The translations under genes were made by a program, and so were the position numbers. Below, in pieces: positions 49,174 to 59,855 of a DNA stretch of 64,000 nt. This stretch comes from Cupriavidus basilensis. Its GTDB lineage: Bacteria > Pseudomonadota > Gammaproteobacteria > Burkholderiales > Burkholderiaceae. The stretch lies in NCBI RefSeq assembly GCF_000832305.1, contig NZ_CP010537.1:2728001-2792000 (forward strand), written 5' to 3'. The notes below the pieces were generated by a model, which saw nothing but the letters and a program-made list of their open reading frames with translations, was not told the origin of the DNA and did no database searches. Each line of letters starts with the position of its first letter. Position 1 is the first letter of the stretch.

Positions 49174-49194
49174 GATGCGTGGTCTCTCGTGGTT

Positions 49195-49230
49195 GTTCTT
49201 GCGGACGTTATTGCGGACGTTCTTGCGGAC
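49195..49230. repeat. Three tandem 12-bp units between dioxygenase and binding-protein genes
   Basis: GTTCTTGCGGAC, GTTATTGCGGAC, GTTCTTGCGGAC. The array occupies most of the 64-bp spacer between the binding-protein stop and the dioxygenase start. Confidence 0.92.
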
Positions 49231-49237
49231 ATCGGGG

Positions 49238-50203
49238 TCAGGCCTTGGCGGCATCTTCCCAACGCGGACAGGCACGTTTGCTCACCGGGATATCGATCGA
49301 CTGGTAGTTGGTCTTGTCCACCACCGTGGCCGGCAGCACGATGCTCTGCGTGACCGGCATGCCGCGCAGCTTGCGGATCGCGGCGGTCATGCCCAGGCAA
49401 CCCTGGGCAAATCCATTGTAGTCACCCGTGGCAAGCATGGTGCCGGCCTTGATCGCGTCGATGGCCTCCTGCGTGCCGTTGATGCCGGACACCAGCGCCT
49501 TGCGGTTGGCGCCCTGCAGCGCCTCGATGGCGCCGATGGCCATGGCGTCGTTGGTGGCGAAGATGGCGTCGATCTGCGGGTACGACTGCATCAGGTTTTC
49601 CATCACCTGCAGGGCCTGCAGGCGCTGGTAGTTGGCCGGCTGCGAGGCCACCAGCTTGATGCCGGGGAAGGCCTTGAGCGCGTCGTGCATGCCTCTGACG
49701 CGGTCGATATTGGTCAGCGAGCCCTTGATGCCTTCCAGCAGCACCACATTGCCCTTGCCGCCCATGGCCTTGAACAGGTGCGTGGCGGTCTTCAGCCCCA
49801 GGTCGTAGTCGCTGGCGCCGATGAAGGAGACGAAATTGCCCACGTCGCTCTTGTCGGTCACGTTGACCACCGGGATGTTGGCCGCGTTGATCTTCTTCAC
49901 GCCAGGGCCCATGGCCTTGTAGTCCACCGGGACGAAGACGATGGCGTCGGCCTTCTTGACGATCACGTCCTCGATCTGGCTCATCTGCTCCGGGATGCTG
50001 TCCGGCTTGGTGGGGATGTAGTGGGTGACGCGCGCGTTCATGCTCTTGGCCGCGGCGTCCGCGCCCTGGCGCACTACCTGGAAGAACGGGTTGGTCTGGT
50101 TCTTGGTGAACACCGCGATGCGCTCGCCGTCCGCGTGGGCCGGCGCGGCCAGGATGCCGAGGGCCAGCAAGCCAGCCAGTGGCTTCAGGTTACGTACGTT
50201 CAT
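49238..50203 (-). CDS. Ribose-type (CUT2) ABC transporter substrate-binding protein
   Basis: A 321-residue periplasmic binding protein with a signal peptide (NLKPLAGLLALGILAAPAHA). The mature part starts ERIAVFTKNQTNPFFQVVRQGADAAA and has the RbsB-like EQMSQIEDVIVKKADAIVFVP, NVTDKSDVGNFVSFIGASDYD and IDAIFATNDAMAIGAIEAL. This family binds sugars, but also autoinducer-2, xanthine-like or aromatic ligands. It completes an importer with two permeases and an ATPase upstream, and is followed by the dioxygenase, so the ligand is likely the catabolic substrate. Confidence 0.92.
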   Translation of the reverse strand: MNVRNLKPLAGLLALGILAAPAHADGERIAVFTKNQTNPFFQVVRQGADAAAKSMNARVTHYIPTKPDSIPEQMSQIEDVIVKKADAIVFVPVDYKAMGPGVKKINAANIPVVNVTDKSDVGNFVSFIGASDYDLGLKTATHLFKAMGGKGNVVLLEGIKGSLTNIDRVRGMHDALKAFPGIKLVASQPANYQRLQALQVMENLMQSYPQIDAIFATNDAMAIGAIEALQGANRKALVSGINGTQEAIDAIKAGTMLATGDYNGFAQGCLGMTAAIRKLRGMPVTQSIVLPATVVDKTNYQSIDIPVSKRACPRWEDAAKA

Positions 50204-50237
50204 GTTGTCTCCTTTGTCTTTGATGAAAAGCTGCGAC

Positions 50238-50276
50238 CTTGTTTGACGACCTCGATTGACGACCTTGCTTGACGAC
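50238..50276. repeat. Three tandem 13-bp units upstream of the binding-protein gene
   Basis: CTTGTTTGACGAC, CTCGATTGACGAC, CTTGCTTGACGAC. It is in the 112-bp spacer between the permease stop and the binding-protein start, so the transcript carries it ahead of the binding-protein ribosome site. Confidence 0.92.
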
Positions 50277-50315
50277 GTCGAGCCAAGAGGCTTTCAAAAT
50301 GAAACGAAGCGGCCT

Positions 50316-51284
50316 CTACGACCTCACGCCCAGCCGCTTGCGCGACAGCGTATCCAGGAATACCGCCAGCACCACGATCACGCCCGTCACCAGCGGTTGC
50401 CAGTTGGCGCTGACGGTGAGCAGGTTCATGCCGTTGAGCACCAGCGTGAGGATGATGGCGCCGACCAGCGTGCCCGATACCCTGCCCACCCCGCCGAACA
50501 GCGAGGTGCCGCCGATCAGCACCGCGGCGATGGCGGGCAGCGTCAGCGCCTCGCCAATGTCGCCTTCGGCCGAGTTGAGCCGCGCCAGGAACACCAGGCT
50601 GGCGATGCCGGCCATGGCGCCGCTCACCAGGTACACCAGCACCAGCCGCCGCCTGACGGGCACGCCGGAGAGCCGGGCCGCGACGGGATTCGCGCCGATG
50701 GCGTAGATCTCCTGGCCATAGGTGGTCTTCTGCGACATGGCGGTGCCCGCAACCAGGAACACCAGCATCAGGTACACCGGAATAGGCACGCCCCACAGGT
50801 AGCCGCTGCCGATCGCCCGAAACGCCGGCGGGAAGCCGTGGATGGTCTCGCCCGCCATGAACCAGTAGGTGACGCCGTGCAGCACCCACAACATGCCGTA
50901 GGTGGCAATGAATGGCGGGATGCGCAGCATGGCCACCAGCAGGCCGTTGGCCAGCCCGATCAGCGCGCCGGTGCCCAGCCCCGCGCCCACGCCTAGCATG
51001 GTGGAGCCGGTGGCCTTCATCACGGTGGCCGCCACGCAGGCCGACATGGCCACGTTGGCGCCCACCGACAAGTCAAGCCCGCCGGTCAGGATCACCAGCG
51101 TCACGCCCGACGCCAGCAGGAACAGCAGGCTGGCCTGGCGCAGCACGTTGAGAATGTTGCCCAGCGTCAGGAACGCGTCCGACGCCACCGCCAGCAGCAG
51201 GCACAGCAGGCCCAGCGCGAACAGCCGGTAGGCAAACGAGCGGGCATCCGCCGACAGTGGCGGGAACAGAGTCGCCGTGTTCAT
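50316..51284 (-). CDS. Ribose-type (CUT2) ABC transporter permease
   Basis: A 322-residue inner-membrane permease with about eight to ten helices. It has the RbsC pattern SGVTLVILTGGLDLSVGANVAMSACV in overlapping parts and the cytoplasmic loop GANPVAARLSGVPVRRRLVLVYLVSGAMAG, which couples to the ATPase. Its start overlaps the stop of the next-upstream permease by 4 bases, implying co-translation. It works with the second permease as a heterodimer. Confidence 0.9.
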   Translation of the reverse strand: MNTATLFPPLSADARSFAYRLFALGLLCLLLAVASDAFLTLGNILNVLRQASLLFLLASGVTLVILTGGLDLSVGANVAMSACVAATVMKATGSTMLGVGAGLGTGALIGLANGLLVAMLRIPPFIATYGMLWVLHGVTYWFMAGETIHGFPPAFRAIGSGYLWGVPIPVYLMLVFLVAGTAMSQKTTYGQEIYAIGANPVAARLSGVPVRRRLVLVYLVSGAMAGIASLVFLARLNSAEGDIGEALTLPAIAAVLIGGTSLFGGVGRVSGTLVGAIILTLVLNGMNLLTVSANWQPLVTGVIVVLAVFLDTLSRKRLGVRS

Positions 51285-52229
51285 GCTTTCCCCTTGAACG
51301 ATTCGATCAGCAGCACCACCAGCACCAGCAGCCCGATGGCCGCCACCTGCACCGACGACGGCACGCCCACCAGGTTGAGCCCGTTGCGCAGCACGCCCAC
51401 CGCCAGCACCCCCAGCACCGTGCCGGGCAGCCAGCCGTTGCCGCGGTCAAAGGTAGTGCCGCCCACCGCCACCGCGGCGATGGCATCGAACTCCAGCCCG
51501 ATGGCCGCCGTGGGGTGCCCGGCATTCATGCGCGCCGTGAGCAGCAGCGCGGCCACGCCGGCCATCAGCCCGCCCAGCGCATAGACGGCGATCAGATAGA
51601 CATTGATGCGCACGCCGGAGAACTTGAGCGCCTCGCGGTTGCCACCCAGCGCGAACACATAGGCGCCAAAGCGGGTGTGGTAGAGCAGCCAGTGGAACAG
51701 GCCGTAGAACACCGCCGCGATCCAGATCGGGAGCGGCACGCCGAGCAGTTGCCCGGCGTAGATCAGCGGAATCGCCTCGCCGATGCCGGTCACGCTCTGG
51801 CCATCGGTGGCCACCAGCGCCAACCCCTGCGCCACGCCGAGCGTGCCGAGCGTGGCCACGAACGGCGGGATCTCCAGCCACGACACCAGCGCGCCATTGA
51901 GCAGGCCGAACGCCAGCCCGGTAAGCAGCGCCGCGCCCAAGGCCAGGGGCAGCGATTCCGTGGCCACCATCACCATCGCCAGCACCACGCCGCACAGCGT
52001 CAGCACGGCGCCCATCGACAGGTCCAGCCCTTCGGTCATGATGATCAGCGTCATCGGCAAGGCGATCAGCAGCAAGATGGTGGATTGCGCACCGATGTTC
52101 AGCAGGTTCTCCACGCTCAGGAAACCCGGGCCCGTCACGCTAAAGCCCAGCGAAAGCAGCAGCAGCACCCAGACCGATCCGGGCACCTTGCCGATGGACA
52201 GGCCAAGCGGCCGCGGTAGTGCGTTGGTA

Positions 52230-52237
<8 letters not shown>
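51281..52237 (-). CDS. Ribose-type (CUT2) ABC transporter permease, second subunit
   Basis: A 318-residue permease of the same family: MTLIIMTEGLDLSMGAVLTL is the RbsC-like second-helix motif and GGNREALKFSGVRINVYLIAVYALGGLMAG the coupling loop. Two distinct permeases are usual when the transporter imports a non-ribose ligand. Start and stop overlap the neighbouring ATPase and permease genes by 8 and 4 bases, so translation is coupled along the importer. Confidence 0.9.
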
Positions 52238-53738
<1,501 letters not shown>

Positions 53739-53916
53739 GATGCGCGCCTGAGGCTCTTGCCGGCGCCGATGCAGGCGCCGATGCCGATGCCGTGCGTGGC
53801 GGGTTGTCGATGCATGTGGTCTCCTCCTTATCGTTGGTATCGCTGGTGGTTTTCCAGCGCTGGCGGCAAATGGATGCGCCCGCCCTTCCTTTTGCCTGCG
53901 GGACTTCGCTTCGCGC

Positions 53917-55242
53917 TTACCGCCCCGCCGCCAGGCGTTCGCCCGACGCGCGCAGCGCTTCAAGCTTGCGCGGCAGCCCGTCCACCAGCAGCCGGCCGTG
54001 GCGCTTGCGCGCCTTGCCTGCCACGAACACGCTGTCGATATTGGCCAGGCTGGCCTGCATCACGATGGCGCTCACCGGGTCGTGCAGCGGCATCATGTTG
54101 GGCTTGCGGGCGTCGATCATCACCAGGTCGGCCTGCTTGCCCACGGCCAGCGAGCCGATGCGGTCCTGCATGCCGAGCATCCGCGCGCCGGCCAGCGTGA
54201 TCCAGTCCAGCGCATCGCGGCAGCTCACCGCGTGCGCGGGCGCGATCTCGCCATGCTGCTGGCGGTACTCGGCATGGTCCAGCGCGCGCTGGATGCCCAG
54301 CGCCATGCGTGCGGCAATGAACATCTCGCCGGACAAGCCCGATTCCAGGTCCACGCCGAGCGATGGTGCCGCGCCGAGGCGCGTCAGCCGGCCTGTGATC
54401 GGGAAACCGTGGCCCTGTGTCAGTTCGTTCTCCGGCGTGACGGAGAAGCTCATGCCCAGCCCGACGAAGCGCGCAAGCTGCGTGTCCGTGAGGTTGTTGC
54501 CATGCACGATGTTGATGTGGGGGCCAAGCAGCCCGGCCTGCTCCAGCCGCTCCCACCCCTGCGGCGTGCGGGCGCTGCCGCCACCCTGGTGCATGCTGGC
54601 CAGCAGGCCGAATTCCCGCGCCAGCGCAAAATCGTGCAGCGCGACTTCCAGCGTGGAGTAGTGCGGGCCGAGGATGGCCAAGCCGAGGCTGAGCAAGGAC
54701 GAGCCTTGCAGCCGCCTGGACAGGCGTTCCACCTCGCTGCGCGGGTGCGGCATCTCCCAGAACGGCAAGGCGCCGGGCTTGGGGTCTGGCTTGGGCGAGC
54801 CGTGCAGGAACGCGGCGCGGATGCCGGCATGGTCCAGCGCGTCCAGCGCGGCATCGCTGTGCGCCGGCGTGGGATTGTTGTGGCACCAGTCCACCAGCGT
54901 GGTGGTACCGCAATCGAGCTGGTTCCACGCGCCGACGAGCGTGGCGATGCCGATGTCATCGGGCGTGAAGCGCGTGGCCAGCCCGGCATGCATCTGCCGG
55001 AAATACTCGGTCAGCGTCCAGCCCGAGGCGACGCCGCGCAGCGCGGTCTGCCAGGTGTGCATATGCGCGTTGACAAAGCCTGGGGCAACGATGAAGCCGC
55101 GAGCGTCGATCAGCTCGGCGCCATCCGCGTCCAGATGCGGTGCGATGGCGGCGATGCGCTCGCCGTCGATCAGCAGGTCGCCGGTGAACTCGCCGAGGGC
55201 GGGTTCCATGGTGACCAGAGTGGCCCCGCGTACCAGGATCAT
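53917..55242 (-). CDS. Metal-dependent amidohydrolase (cytosine deaminase/chlorohydrolase superfamily)
   Basis: A 441-residue enzyme of the COG0402 amidohydrolase group. The metal site is complete: His60 and His62 in NAHMHTWQT, a third His in LLASMHQGGG, the catalytic His in NIVHGNNL and Asp in SLGVDLESG. Family members deaminate guanine, 8-oxoguanine, isoxanthopterin or cleave triazine and methylthioadenosine side groups; the exact substrate is unknown, so 'aminohydrolase' is the safe call. GGAG before the ATG decides the start. It is the first gene of the minus-strand importer operon and divergent from a LysR regulator. It may remove an amino group before the product is oxidised to a hydroxyquinol. 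Confidence 0.9.
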   Translation of the reverse strand: MILVRGATLVTMEPALGEFTGDLLIDGERIAAIAPHLDADGAELIDARGFIVAPGFVNAHMHTWQTALRGVASGWTLTEYFRQMHAGLATRFTPDDIGIATLVGAWNQLDCGTTTLVDWCHNNPTPAHSDAALDALDHAGIRAAFLHGSPKPDPKPGALPFWEMPHPRSEVERLSRRLQGSSLLSLGLAILGPHYSTLEVALHDFALAREFGLLASMHQGGGSARTPQGWERLEQAGLLGPHINIVHGNNLTDTQLARFVGLGMSFSVTPENELTQGHGFPITGRLTRLGAAPSLGVDLESGLSGEMFIAARMALGIQRALDHAEYRQQHGEIAPAHAVSCRDALDWITLAGARMLGMQDRIGSLAVGKQADLVMIDARKPNMMPLHDPVSAIVMQASLANIDSVFVAGKARKRHGRLLVDGLPRKLEALRASGERLAAGR

Positions 55243-55308
55243 GGGTGTGTCTCCGTTGCCTGGCGGCGCTGCCTGTGGCCGGCGCGCCGCTCTGGGTTTT
55301 GCAAGCGT

Positions 55309-55326
55309 CCTGTCATGCCTGACAGG
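55309..55326. promoter_or_regulatory. Dyad CTGT-N8-ACAG in the divergent amidohydrolase/LysR region
   Basis: Arms CCTGTCA (55309-55315) and TGACAGG (55320-55326) around TGCC. It overlaps the -35 element of the LysR promoter, the expected place for LysR autorepression and divergent activation. Coincidentally the core also fits the bare LexA consensus CTGT-N8-ACAG, but the GC-rich centre is unlike real SOS boxes. Confidence 0.65.
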
Positions 55327-55347
55327 CGCTGGAACAAACTCTATACT
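55319..55347 (+). promoter_or_regulatory. Sigma-70 promoter of the LysR gene
   Basis: CTGACA (55319-55324), a 17-base spacer and TATACT (55342-55347): each box differs from consensus by one base and the spacing is ideal. Transcription would start near 55354, about 100 nt before the LysR ATG. Confidence 0.75.
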
Positions 55348-55453
55348 GCCGGCAAATGGAAAAAAACGACGGATAAGGAAATCTTCTTTCCGCCAGGCGA
55401 GAGAATCAACATGGCTCGCGCGGCGGACCAAGGCGCACACGGGGAGACAAGGC

Positions 55454-56368
55454 ATGGACCGTTGGACCGAATTCGAACTCTTCGTCCAGATCGCGGAGCT
55501 GGGCAGCATCAGCAAGGCCGCCGAGAGCCTGGACATTTCCAACGCGGCGGCAAGCCGCTACCTCACCTCGCTGGAGCAGCGGCTATCGGCGCGGCTGATC
55601 GAGCGCAATACGCGCCGTCTTTACCTGACCGATGTGGGGCACGAGTTTTTCCGGCGCTGCAAGGGCGTGCTGACGGAAATGAAGGAGGCGGAAGCCGCGG
55701 TCAACGCCAATGTGCTGGAGCCAGGCGGCACGCTGACGGTCACCGCATCGCTGTCGTTTTCCATGAAGCACCTCGCGCCGCTGCTGCCGGATTTCACCAG
55801 CCTCTATCCCAAGGTGGATGTGAACATCCTGGCGGCCAACCGCTACTACGACATCATGGACAGTGGCATCGACCTGGCCATCCGCACACGGGAGTTCGAG
55901 CCGGACTCTGGCCTGACCGTGCGCCGGCTGGCCGAGACGCGCCGCATCCTGGCCGCCTCGCCACGCTACCTGGACCGCATGGGCACGCCGCGCGAAGTCG
56001 ACGACCTGCTGCGACACCACATGCTGATCTACTCCTACGCCAACCGGCCGCACGAGCTGGCCTTCACCCGCAATGGGGAGGAGAAGACGGTCACGGTGCG
56101 CAGCAAGCTGGAGTCCAACGACGGCCAGGTGATCCGCGCGGCCGCGCTGGAAGGCCTGGGCATCCTGGTGCAGCCCAAGTACATCGTCTACGACGATATC
56201 GTGGCGGGCCGGCTGATCCCTGTGCTGGACGACTGGGACCTGCCCCGGCTCACCATCAACATCGCCTTCCAGAGCCGGCGCTACCTGGCCGCCAAGGTGC
56301 GCCTGTTCATCGACTATCTGGTGGCGCACTTCGAGCGCATGGACTACGAGCGCAAGTGGACGTCGTGA
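55454..56368 (+). CDS. LysR family transcriptional regulator
   Basis: A 304-residue LysR-type regulator with the N-terminal helix-turn-helix FVQIAELGSISKAAESLDISNAAASRYLTSLEQRL and a periplasmic-binding-like effector domain (LPDFTSLYPKVDVNILAANRYYDIMDSG). GGGGAG precedes the ATG. It is divergent from the amidohydrolase-importer operon and convergent with the dehydrogenase gene, and should respond to the pathway's substrate or a ring-cleavage product. The closest relation by pattern is the large CrgA-like group; effector not predictable. Confidence 0.9.
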   Translation: MDRWTEFELFVQIAELGSISKAAESLDISNAAASRYLTSLEQRLSARLIERNTRRLYLTDVGHEFFRRCKGVLTEMKEAEAAVNANVLEPGGTLTVTASLSFSMKHLAPLLPDFTSLYPKVDVNILAANRYYDIMDSGIDLAIRTREFEPDSGLTVRRLAETRRILAASPRYLDRMGTPREVDDLLRHHMLIYSYANRPHELAFTRNGEEKTVTVRSKLESNDGQVIRAAALEGLGILVQPKYIVYDDIVAGRLIPVLDDWDLPRLTINIAFQSRRYLAAKVRLFIDYLVAHFERMDYERKWTS

Positions 56369-56404
56369 CGGCCCGCTTGGTGACGGCTAGCTTAAGCGCC
56401 CTGC

Positions 56405-57283
56405 CTAGCCATTGACGCTGGGCAGCCCGGCGGCAAGCCGCGCGGACTTGATCACCGCGGCGTAGTCGTCGCCGGCCATGCCCTGCGCGGCGGCGCCCTG
56501 CAGCATCTGGCCCAGCAGCGCGGTGAGCGACAGCGGCACGCGCAGGTCGGCGCCCGCCTCCAGGATCAATCCCACGTCCTTGAGCATCTGGTCCACGGTG
56601 AAGGTGGGCGTGTAGTCGTTCTCCACCAGCTGCGCGGACTTGGCCTTGACGATGGGCGCGGCCACCGCGCTGGCGGTGATGACGGACCACATGTCCTGCC
56701 ATTTGAGACCACCCTTGGCGCCAAGTGCCAGCGCTTCAGCCAGCATGCCGGAGGTCAGGCCGATCATCAGGTTCACCACCAGCTTCATCAGGCGCGCTTG
56801 CTCGGCTTCGCCCAGGTAGAACTGGGCCGGCCCGAGCGCGGCCAGCAGTGGCTTTGCCACTGCATAGGCGGCCGCCGGGCCGGACACCAGCGCGGTCAGC
56901 TGCGCCGCTTCGGCCATCTTGTTGTTGCCGGATACCGTCACGCGCAGGTACGGGATATTGCGCTGCGCCAGCACGGCGGCCACGCGGGCGGACGCTTGCG
57001 GCGACACCGTGCTGGTATCGATATACAGCGTGCCGGGCGCGGCCAGCTCCGCCACTTGCGCGCCCACGGCCTCGAAGGCCGCATCGTGCGGCAGCGAGCT
57101 GAACACAACGTCCTTGCCGGCGGTTGCCTGCGCGAGCGAGCCGGTCGTCTTCAGCCCGGCCTGGCGCGCGGCTTCCAGCACGGCGGGCGACAGGTCGAAG
57201 CCTTCGACAGCGTGCCCGGCGGCGGCCAGGTGACGCCCCATGGGCAAGCCCATCTTGCCGATTCCGATAAAGCCGATTTGCAT
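56405..57283 (-). CDS. 3-Hydroxyisobutyrate dehydrogenase-like NAD(P)-dependent oxidoreductase
   Basis: A 292-residue beta-hydroxyacid dehydrogenase. N-terminal Rossmann GFIGIGKMGLPMGRHL binds NAD(P); the catalytic Lys is in ARLMKLVVNLMIG. The substrate motif, normally a Gly-rich DAPVSGG, reads LRVTVSGNNKMAEAAQLT, a clear deviation that suggests a different substrate from hydroxyisobutyrate. It follows the maleylacetate reductase by 52 bp on the same strand, so it is probably the second enzyme of that transcript. GxGxxG and length are normal. Family relatives also reduce tartronate semialdehyde, 2-hydroxymethylglutarate and imines. Confidence 0.88.
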   Translation of the reverse strand: MQIGFIGIGKMGLPMGRHLAAAGHAVEGFDLSPAVLEAARQAGLKTTGSLAQATAGKDVVFSSLPHDAAFEAVGAQVAELAAPGTLYIDTSTVSPQASARVAAVLAQRNIPYLRVTVSGNNKMAEAAQLTALVSGPAAAYAVAKPLLAALGPAQFYLGEAEQARLMKLVVNLMIGLTSGMLAEALALGAKGGLKWQDMWSVITASAVAAPIVKAKSAQLVENDYTPTFTVDQMLKDVGLILEAGADLRVPLSLTALLGQMLQGAAAQGMAGDDYAAVIKSARLAAGLPSVNG

Positions 57284-57335
57284 TGTTTGTCTCCGGTGTG
57301 TTGTGCGTTGGGCGTTTGCGAGCCCGCGAGCCCGC

Positions 57336-58403
57336 TCAGTCGGGGCGCACGCCTTCAAAGGCGGCCTGCAGCAATTCGCGAATCGGCGCGCGCTCGATCG
57401 GGCGCGGATTCCAGTACGGGTTGGCCAGGGCGATATCCGCGGCGCGGTCCAGGTCCTCGGCCTTCATGCCGATATCGCGCAGCGCTGTGGCCGCGCCGTG
57501 GCGGGCGGCCAGGTCGTAAAGCGCGGCGGCGGCGGAGATGCCTTCGCCGCCCATGGCCCGGCGGATCCGCGCCATGGCATCCGGCGCGGCCAAGGCGTTA
57601 TAGGCCATGGCGTGCGGCAGCACCGCCGTGTGCGTCTCGGCATGGGGCAGGTTGAAACTGCCGCCCAGCGTATGGCACAGCTTGTGGTGCAGCGCCATGC
57701 CGACGCTGCCCAGCACAGTGCCGCACAGCCATGCGCCGTAGAGGCAATCGGCGCGGGCATCCAGGTCGGTGGGCGCAGCGAACACGCGGGGAATACCGCT
57801 GGCCAGCGCCCGGATGCCCTCCTCCGCCATCAGCGACGTCACCGGGTTGGCATCCTCGGCATACAGCCCCTCGGCGGCGTGCGCGATGGCGTTCAGGCCG
57901 CTGGTCACGCTCAAAGCCACCGGCAGGCCCACGGTCAGCGCCGGATCGTAGATCACGGTACGCGGCAGCACACGCGGATCGCGCCCGGTTTTCTTCAGGC
58001 CGGCGTCGGTGAGGCCGTAGATCGGCGTCATCTCGGACCCGGCGTAGGTGGTGGGAATCGCCAGGATCGGCAGGCCGGAGGTCAGCGCGATGGCTTTGCC
58101 CAGCCCGGTGGTCGACCCGCCGCCAAGGGCGATCATGCAATCCGCGCCCACTTCCTGCGCGTGCGCAATCGCCGCGCGGGCGGATTCCACCGGCACGTGC
58201 ATCACTGCGCCAGGATAAATGCCGGCGGACAGCGGCCCGAGCGCGTCGGACAGTCGCGTTGCGTCTTCGGCCTGGTTGGGCGTGCACAGCACCAGCGCCC
58301 GCCTGGCGCCCAGCCGCTCCAGTTCCTGCCCCACCTGGCTCAGGGTGCCCACGCCAAACAGCACGCGCGTGGGCTGGGCCACGTATAAAAATGACGTTGG
58401 CAT
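57336..58403 (-). CDS. Maleylacetate reductase (iron-containing alcohol dehydrogenase family)
   Basis: A 355-residue maleylacetate reductase. It has the family's YVAQPTRVLFGVGTLSQVG opening, the nucleotide site GGGSTTGLGKAIAL, PTTYAGSEMTPIYGLT and the His-rich LHHKLCHTLGGSFNLPHAETH that replaces the Fe site of ordinary alcohol dehydrogenases. It reduces maleylacetate to beta-ketoadipate with NADH, the step after hydroxyquinol 1,2-dioxygenase, whose gene lies about 8 kb away at 48.3-49.2 kb. It is first of a two-gene transcript with the oxidoreductase and is preceded by a 339-bp gene-free region. Confidence 0.92.
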   Translation of the reverse strand: MPTSFLYVAQPTRVLFGVGTLSQVGQELERLGARRALVLCTPNQAEDATRLSDALGPLSAGIYPGAVMHVPVESARAAIAHAQEVGADCMIALGGGSTTGLGKAIALTSGLPILAIPTTYAGSEMTPIYGLTDAGLKKTGRDPRVLPRTVIYDPALTVGLPVALSVTSGLNAIAHAAEGLYAEDANPVTSLMAEEGIRALASGIPRVFAAPTDLDARADCLYGAWLCGTVLGSVGMALHHKLCHTLGGSFNLPHAETHTAVLPHAMAYNALAAPDAMARIRRAMGGEGISAAAALYDLAARHGAATALRDIGMKAEDLDRAADIALANPYWNPRPIERAPIRELLQAAFEGVRPD

Positions 58404-58588
58404 GGCTTTGTCTTCCTCCGCAAGGATCAGGTTCTGTGCCCGCTTGTCGTGTGTCTTGCCCGGCGCTTATGGCCTTGCGCAGTCAAAGACCACAGCCAGC
58501 GGACGCGCCAGTGCACGTTAGCCTTGCGCCAGGCGGAAAGAAATGCCGGAATGGGAAAACACTCTTGACGCACGCGGAAGAATTCACG

Positions 58589-58624
58589 CCTTTCATGAAC
58601 CCTTTCGCGAACCCTTTCACGAAT
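58589..58624. repeat. Three tandem 12-bp units
   Basis: CCTTTCATGAAC, CCTTTCGCGAAC, CCTTTCACGAAT. They lie in the 339-bp gap between the divergent maleylacetate reductase and alpha/beta hydrolase genes, about 120 bp upstream of the latter. No other structure is evident in that gap. Confidence 0.9.
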
Positions 58625-58742
58625 GGATGTCGCGCGGCGCCGGATTCGGTGCTAGCTTCCGGGCTGGACTAGCGCACTTTTCGATTCTGTCCGGCCGGCG
58701 CGGTCCCTTCTGCCATTCCACCCCTTGTGCAAAGCGAATACC

Positions 58743-59735
58743 GTGAAACTCCGAACCGCCACGCTCGCCGTCTCCGCCATACTTTCCGTGGTGCTCGTGG
58801 CCCTTGCCGCGGCGCTGGCCGCAGGTGGCCCGACCCGGCCAAAGCCGATGCTGAGCCTCAGCGATCCGTTCAAGGACGTGGATTTCTCCGCGCTGGCGGC
58901 CCCCGCCCATTACGCGGCACGTGACGGCGCACAACTCACCTACCGCCGCTACCCCCCCGCCGGCGGCCTGCCCAGCCGGGGCAGCGTGATATTGGTGCAT
59001 GGCTCCTCGGCCAACAGCCAGAGCATGCATCCGCTTGCACAGCGCTTCGCGCATGCCGGTTTCACGGCCTACGCCCTGGATATGCGCGGCCACGGGGCCT
59101 CCGGCCCGCGTGGCGACATTGCCTACATCGGGCAGCTCGATGACGACCTGGAAGACTTTGTGAGCACTGTTCAGCCCGCCGGCCCGAAGACGCTGGTGGG
59201 ATTTTCGTCGGGCGGCGGCTTTGCGCTGCGCGTGGCCGGCGGCGCGCGCCAGGCCCTGTTTGACAACTACCTGTTCATGGCGCCCTATACGAACCGCCGC
59301 GCGCCCACGTTCCGCCCCGATGCCGGCGGCTGGGTTTCGGTCGGCGTGCCGCGCGTGATCGCGCTCACGCTGCTGAACCGGATCGGCATCACCGCCTTCA
59401 ACCACTTGCCGGTGCTGGCCTTTGCCATCAACGACGCACCGCGCGCCGAACTGACGCCGTCCTACTCCTATGCGCTGGCGACGAATTTCCAGCCCTATGA
59501 GGACTACCAGCGCAATATTCGCGAGATCCACAAGCCGGCGGCGGTACTGGCCGGGCAGGACGATGAAGTGTTTGTCGCCGCCAGGTTTGCACAGGTGTTT
59601 ACCGATGCGGGCCGCCCGGATATTCCGGTAACGCTGGTGCCTGGCACCGGCCACATCATGCTCACGGTGTCACCGGCCGCCCGCGCGGCGGCGGTACAGG
59701 CCGTGGAGCGGCTGGATGGCTTGGCCGGGAGATGA
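58743..59735 (+). CDS. Exported or membrane-anchored alpha/beta hydrolase
   Basis: A 330-residue protein with an N-terminal hydrophobic anchor (TATLAVSAILSVVLVALAAALA). The hydrolase fold follows: oxyanion VILVHGSSANSQSM, nucleophile elbow GFSSGGG, acid in GQDDEV and His in GTGHIML. It fits the monoacylglycerol lipase/serine aminopeptidase-like group (DMRGHGASG). The GTG start is chosen from the anchor's beginning; a TTG six codons earlier is possible and neither has a strong ribosome site. The substrate is not predictable. Confidence 0.85.
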   Translation: MKLRTATLAVSAILSVVLVALAAALAAGGPTRPKPMLSLSDPFKDVDFSALAAPAHYAARDGAQLTYRRYPPAGGLPSRGSVILVHGSSANSQSMHPLAQRFAHAGFTAYALDMRGHGASGPRGDIAYIGQLDDDLEDFVSTVQPAGPKTLVGFSSGGGFALRVAGGARQALFDNYLFMAPYTNRRAPTFRPDAGGWVSVGVPRVIALTLLNRIGITAFNHLPVLAFAINDAPRAELTPSYSYALATNFQPYEDYQRNIREIHKPAAVLAGQDDEVFVAARFAQVFTDAGRPDIPVTLVPGTGHIMLTVSPAARAAAVQAVERLDGLAGR

Positions 59736-59855
59736 CTGGCGCGGCAGCGCCGGATGCGAGGAGAAAAGCGAGAAAAAAAGCGGCTGGCGGCAATGGATTC
59801 CGTCGCTCGCTCTGCGCGGCAACAGGCGTGCTCCCGCTCGTTTGCGCTATTTGAG

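Noticed and set aside
55310-55325. LexA box controlling the LysR/amidohydrolase locus
   Set aside because: It fits CTGT-N8-ACAG, but the centre CATGCCTG is GC-rich and a LysR operator explains its place better; kept only as a finding.
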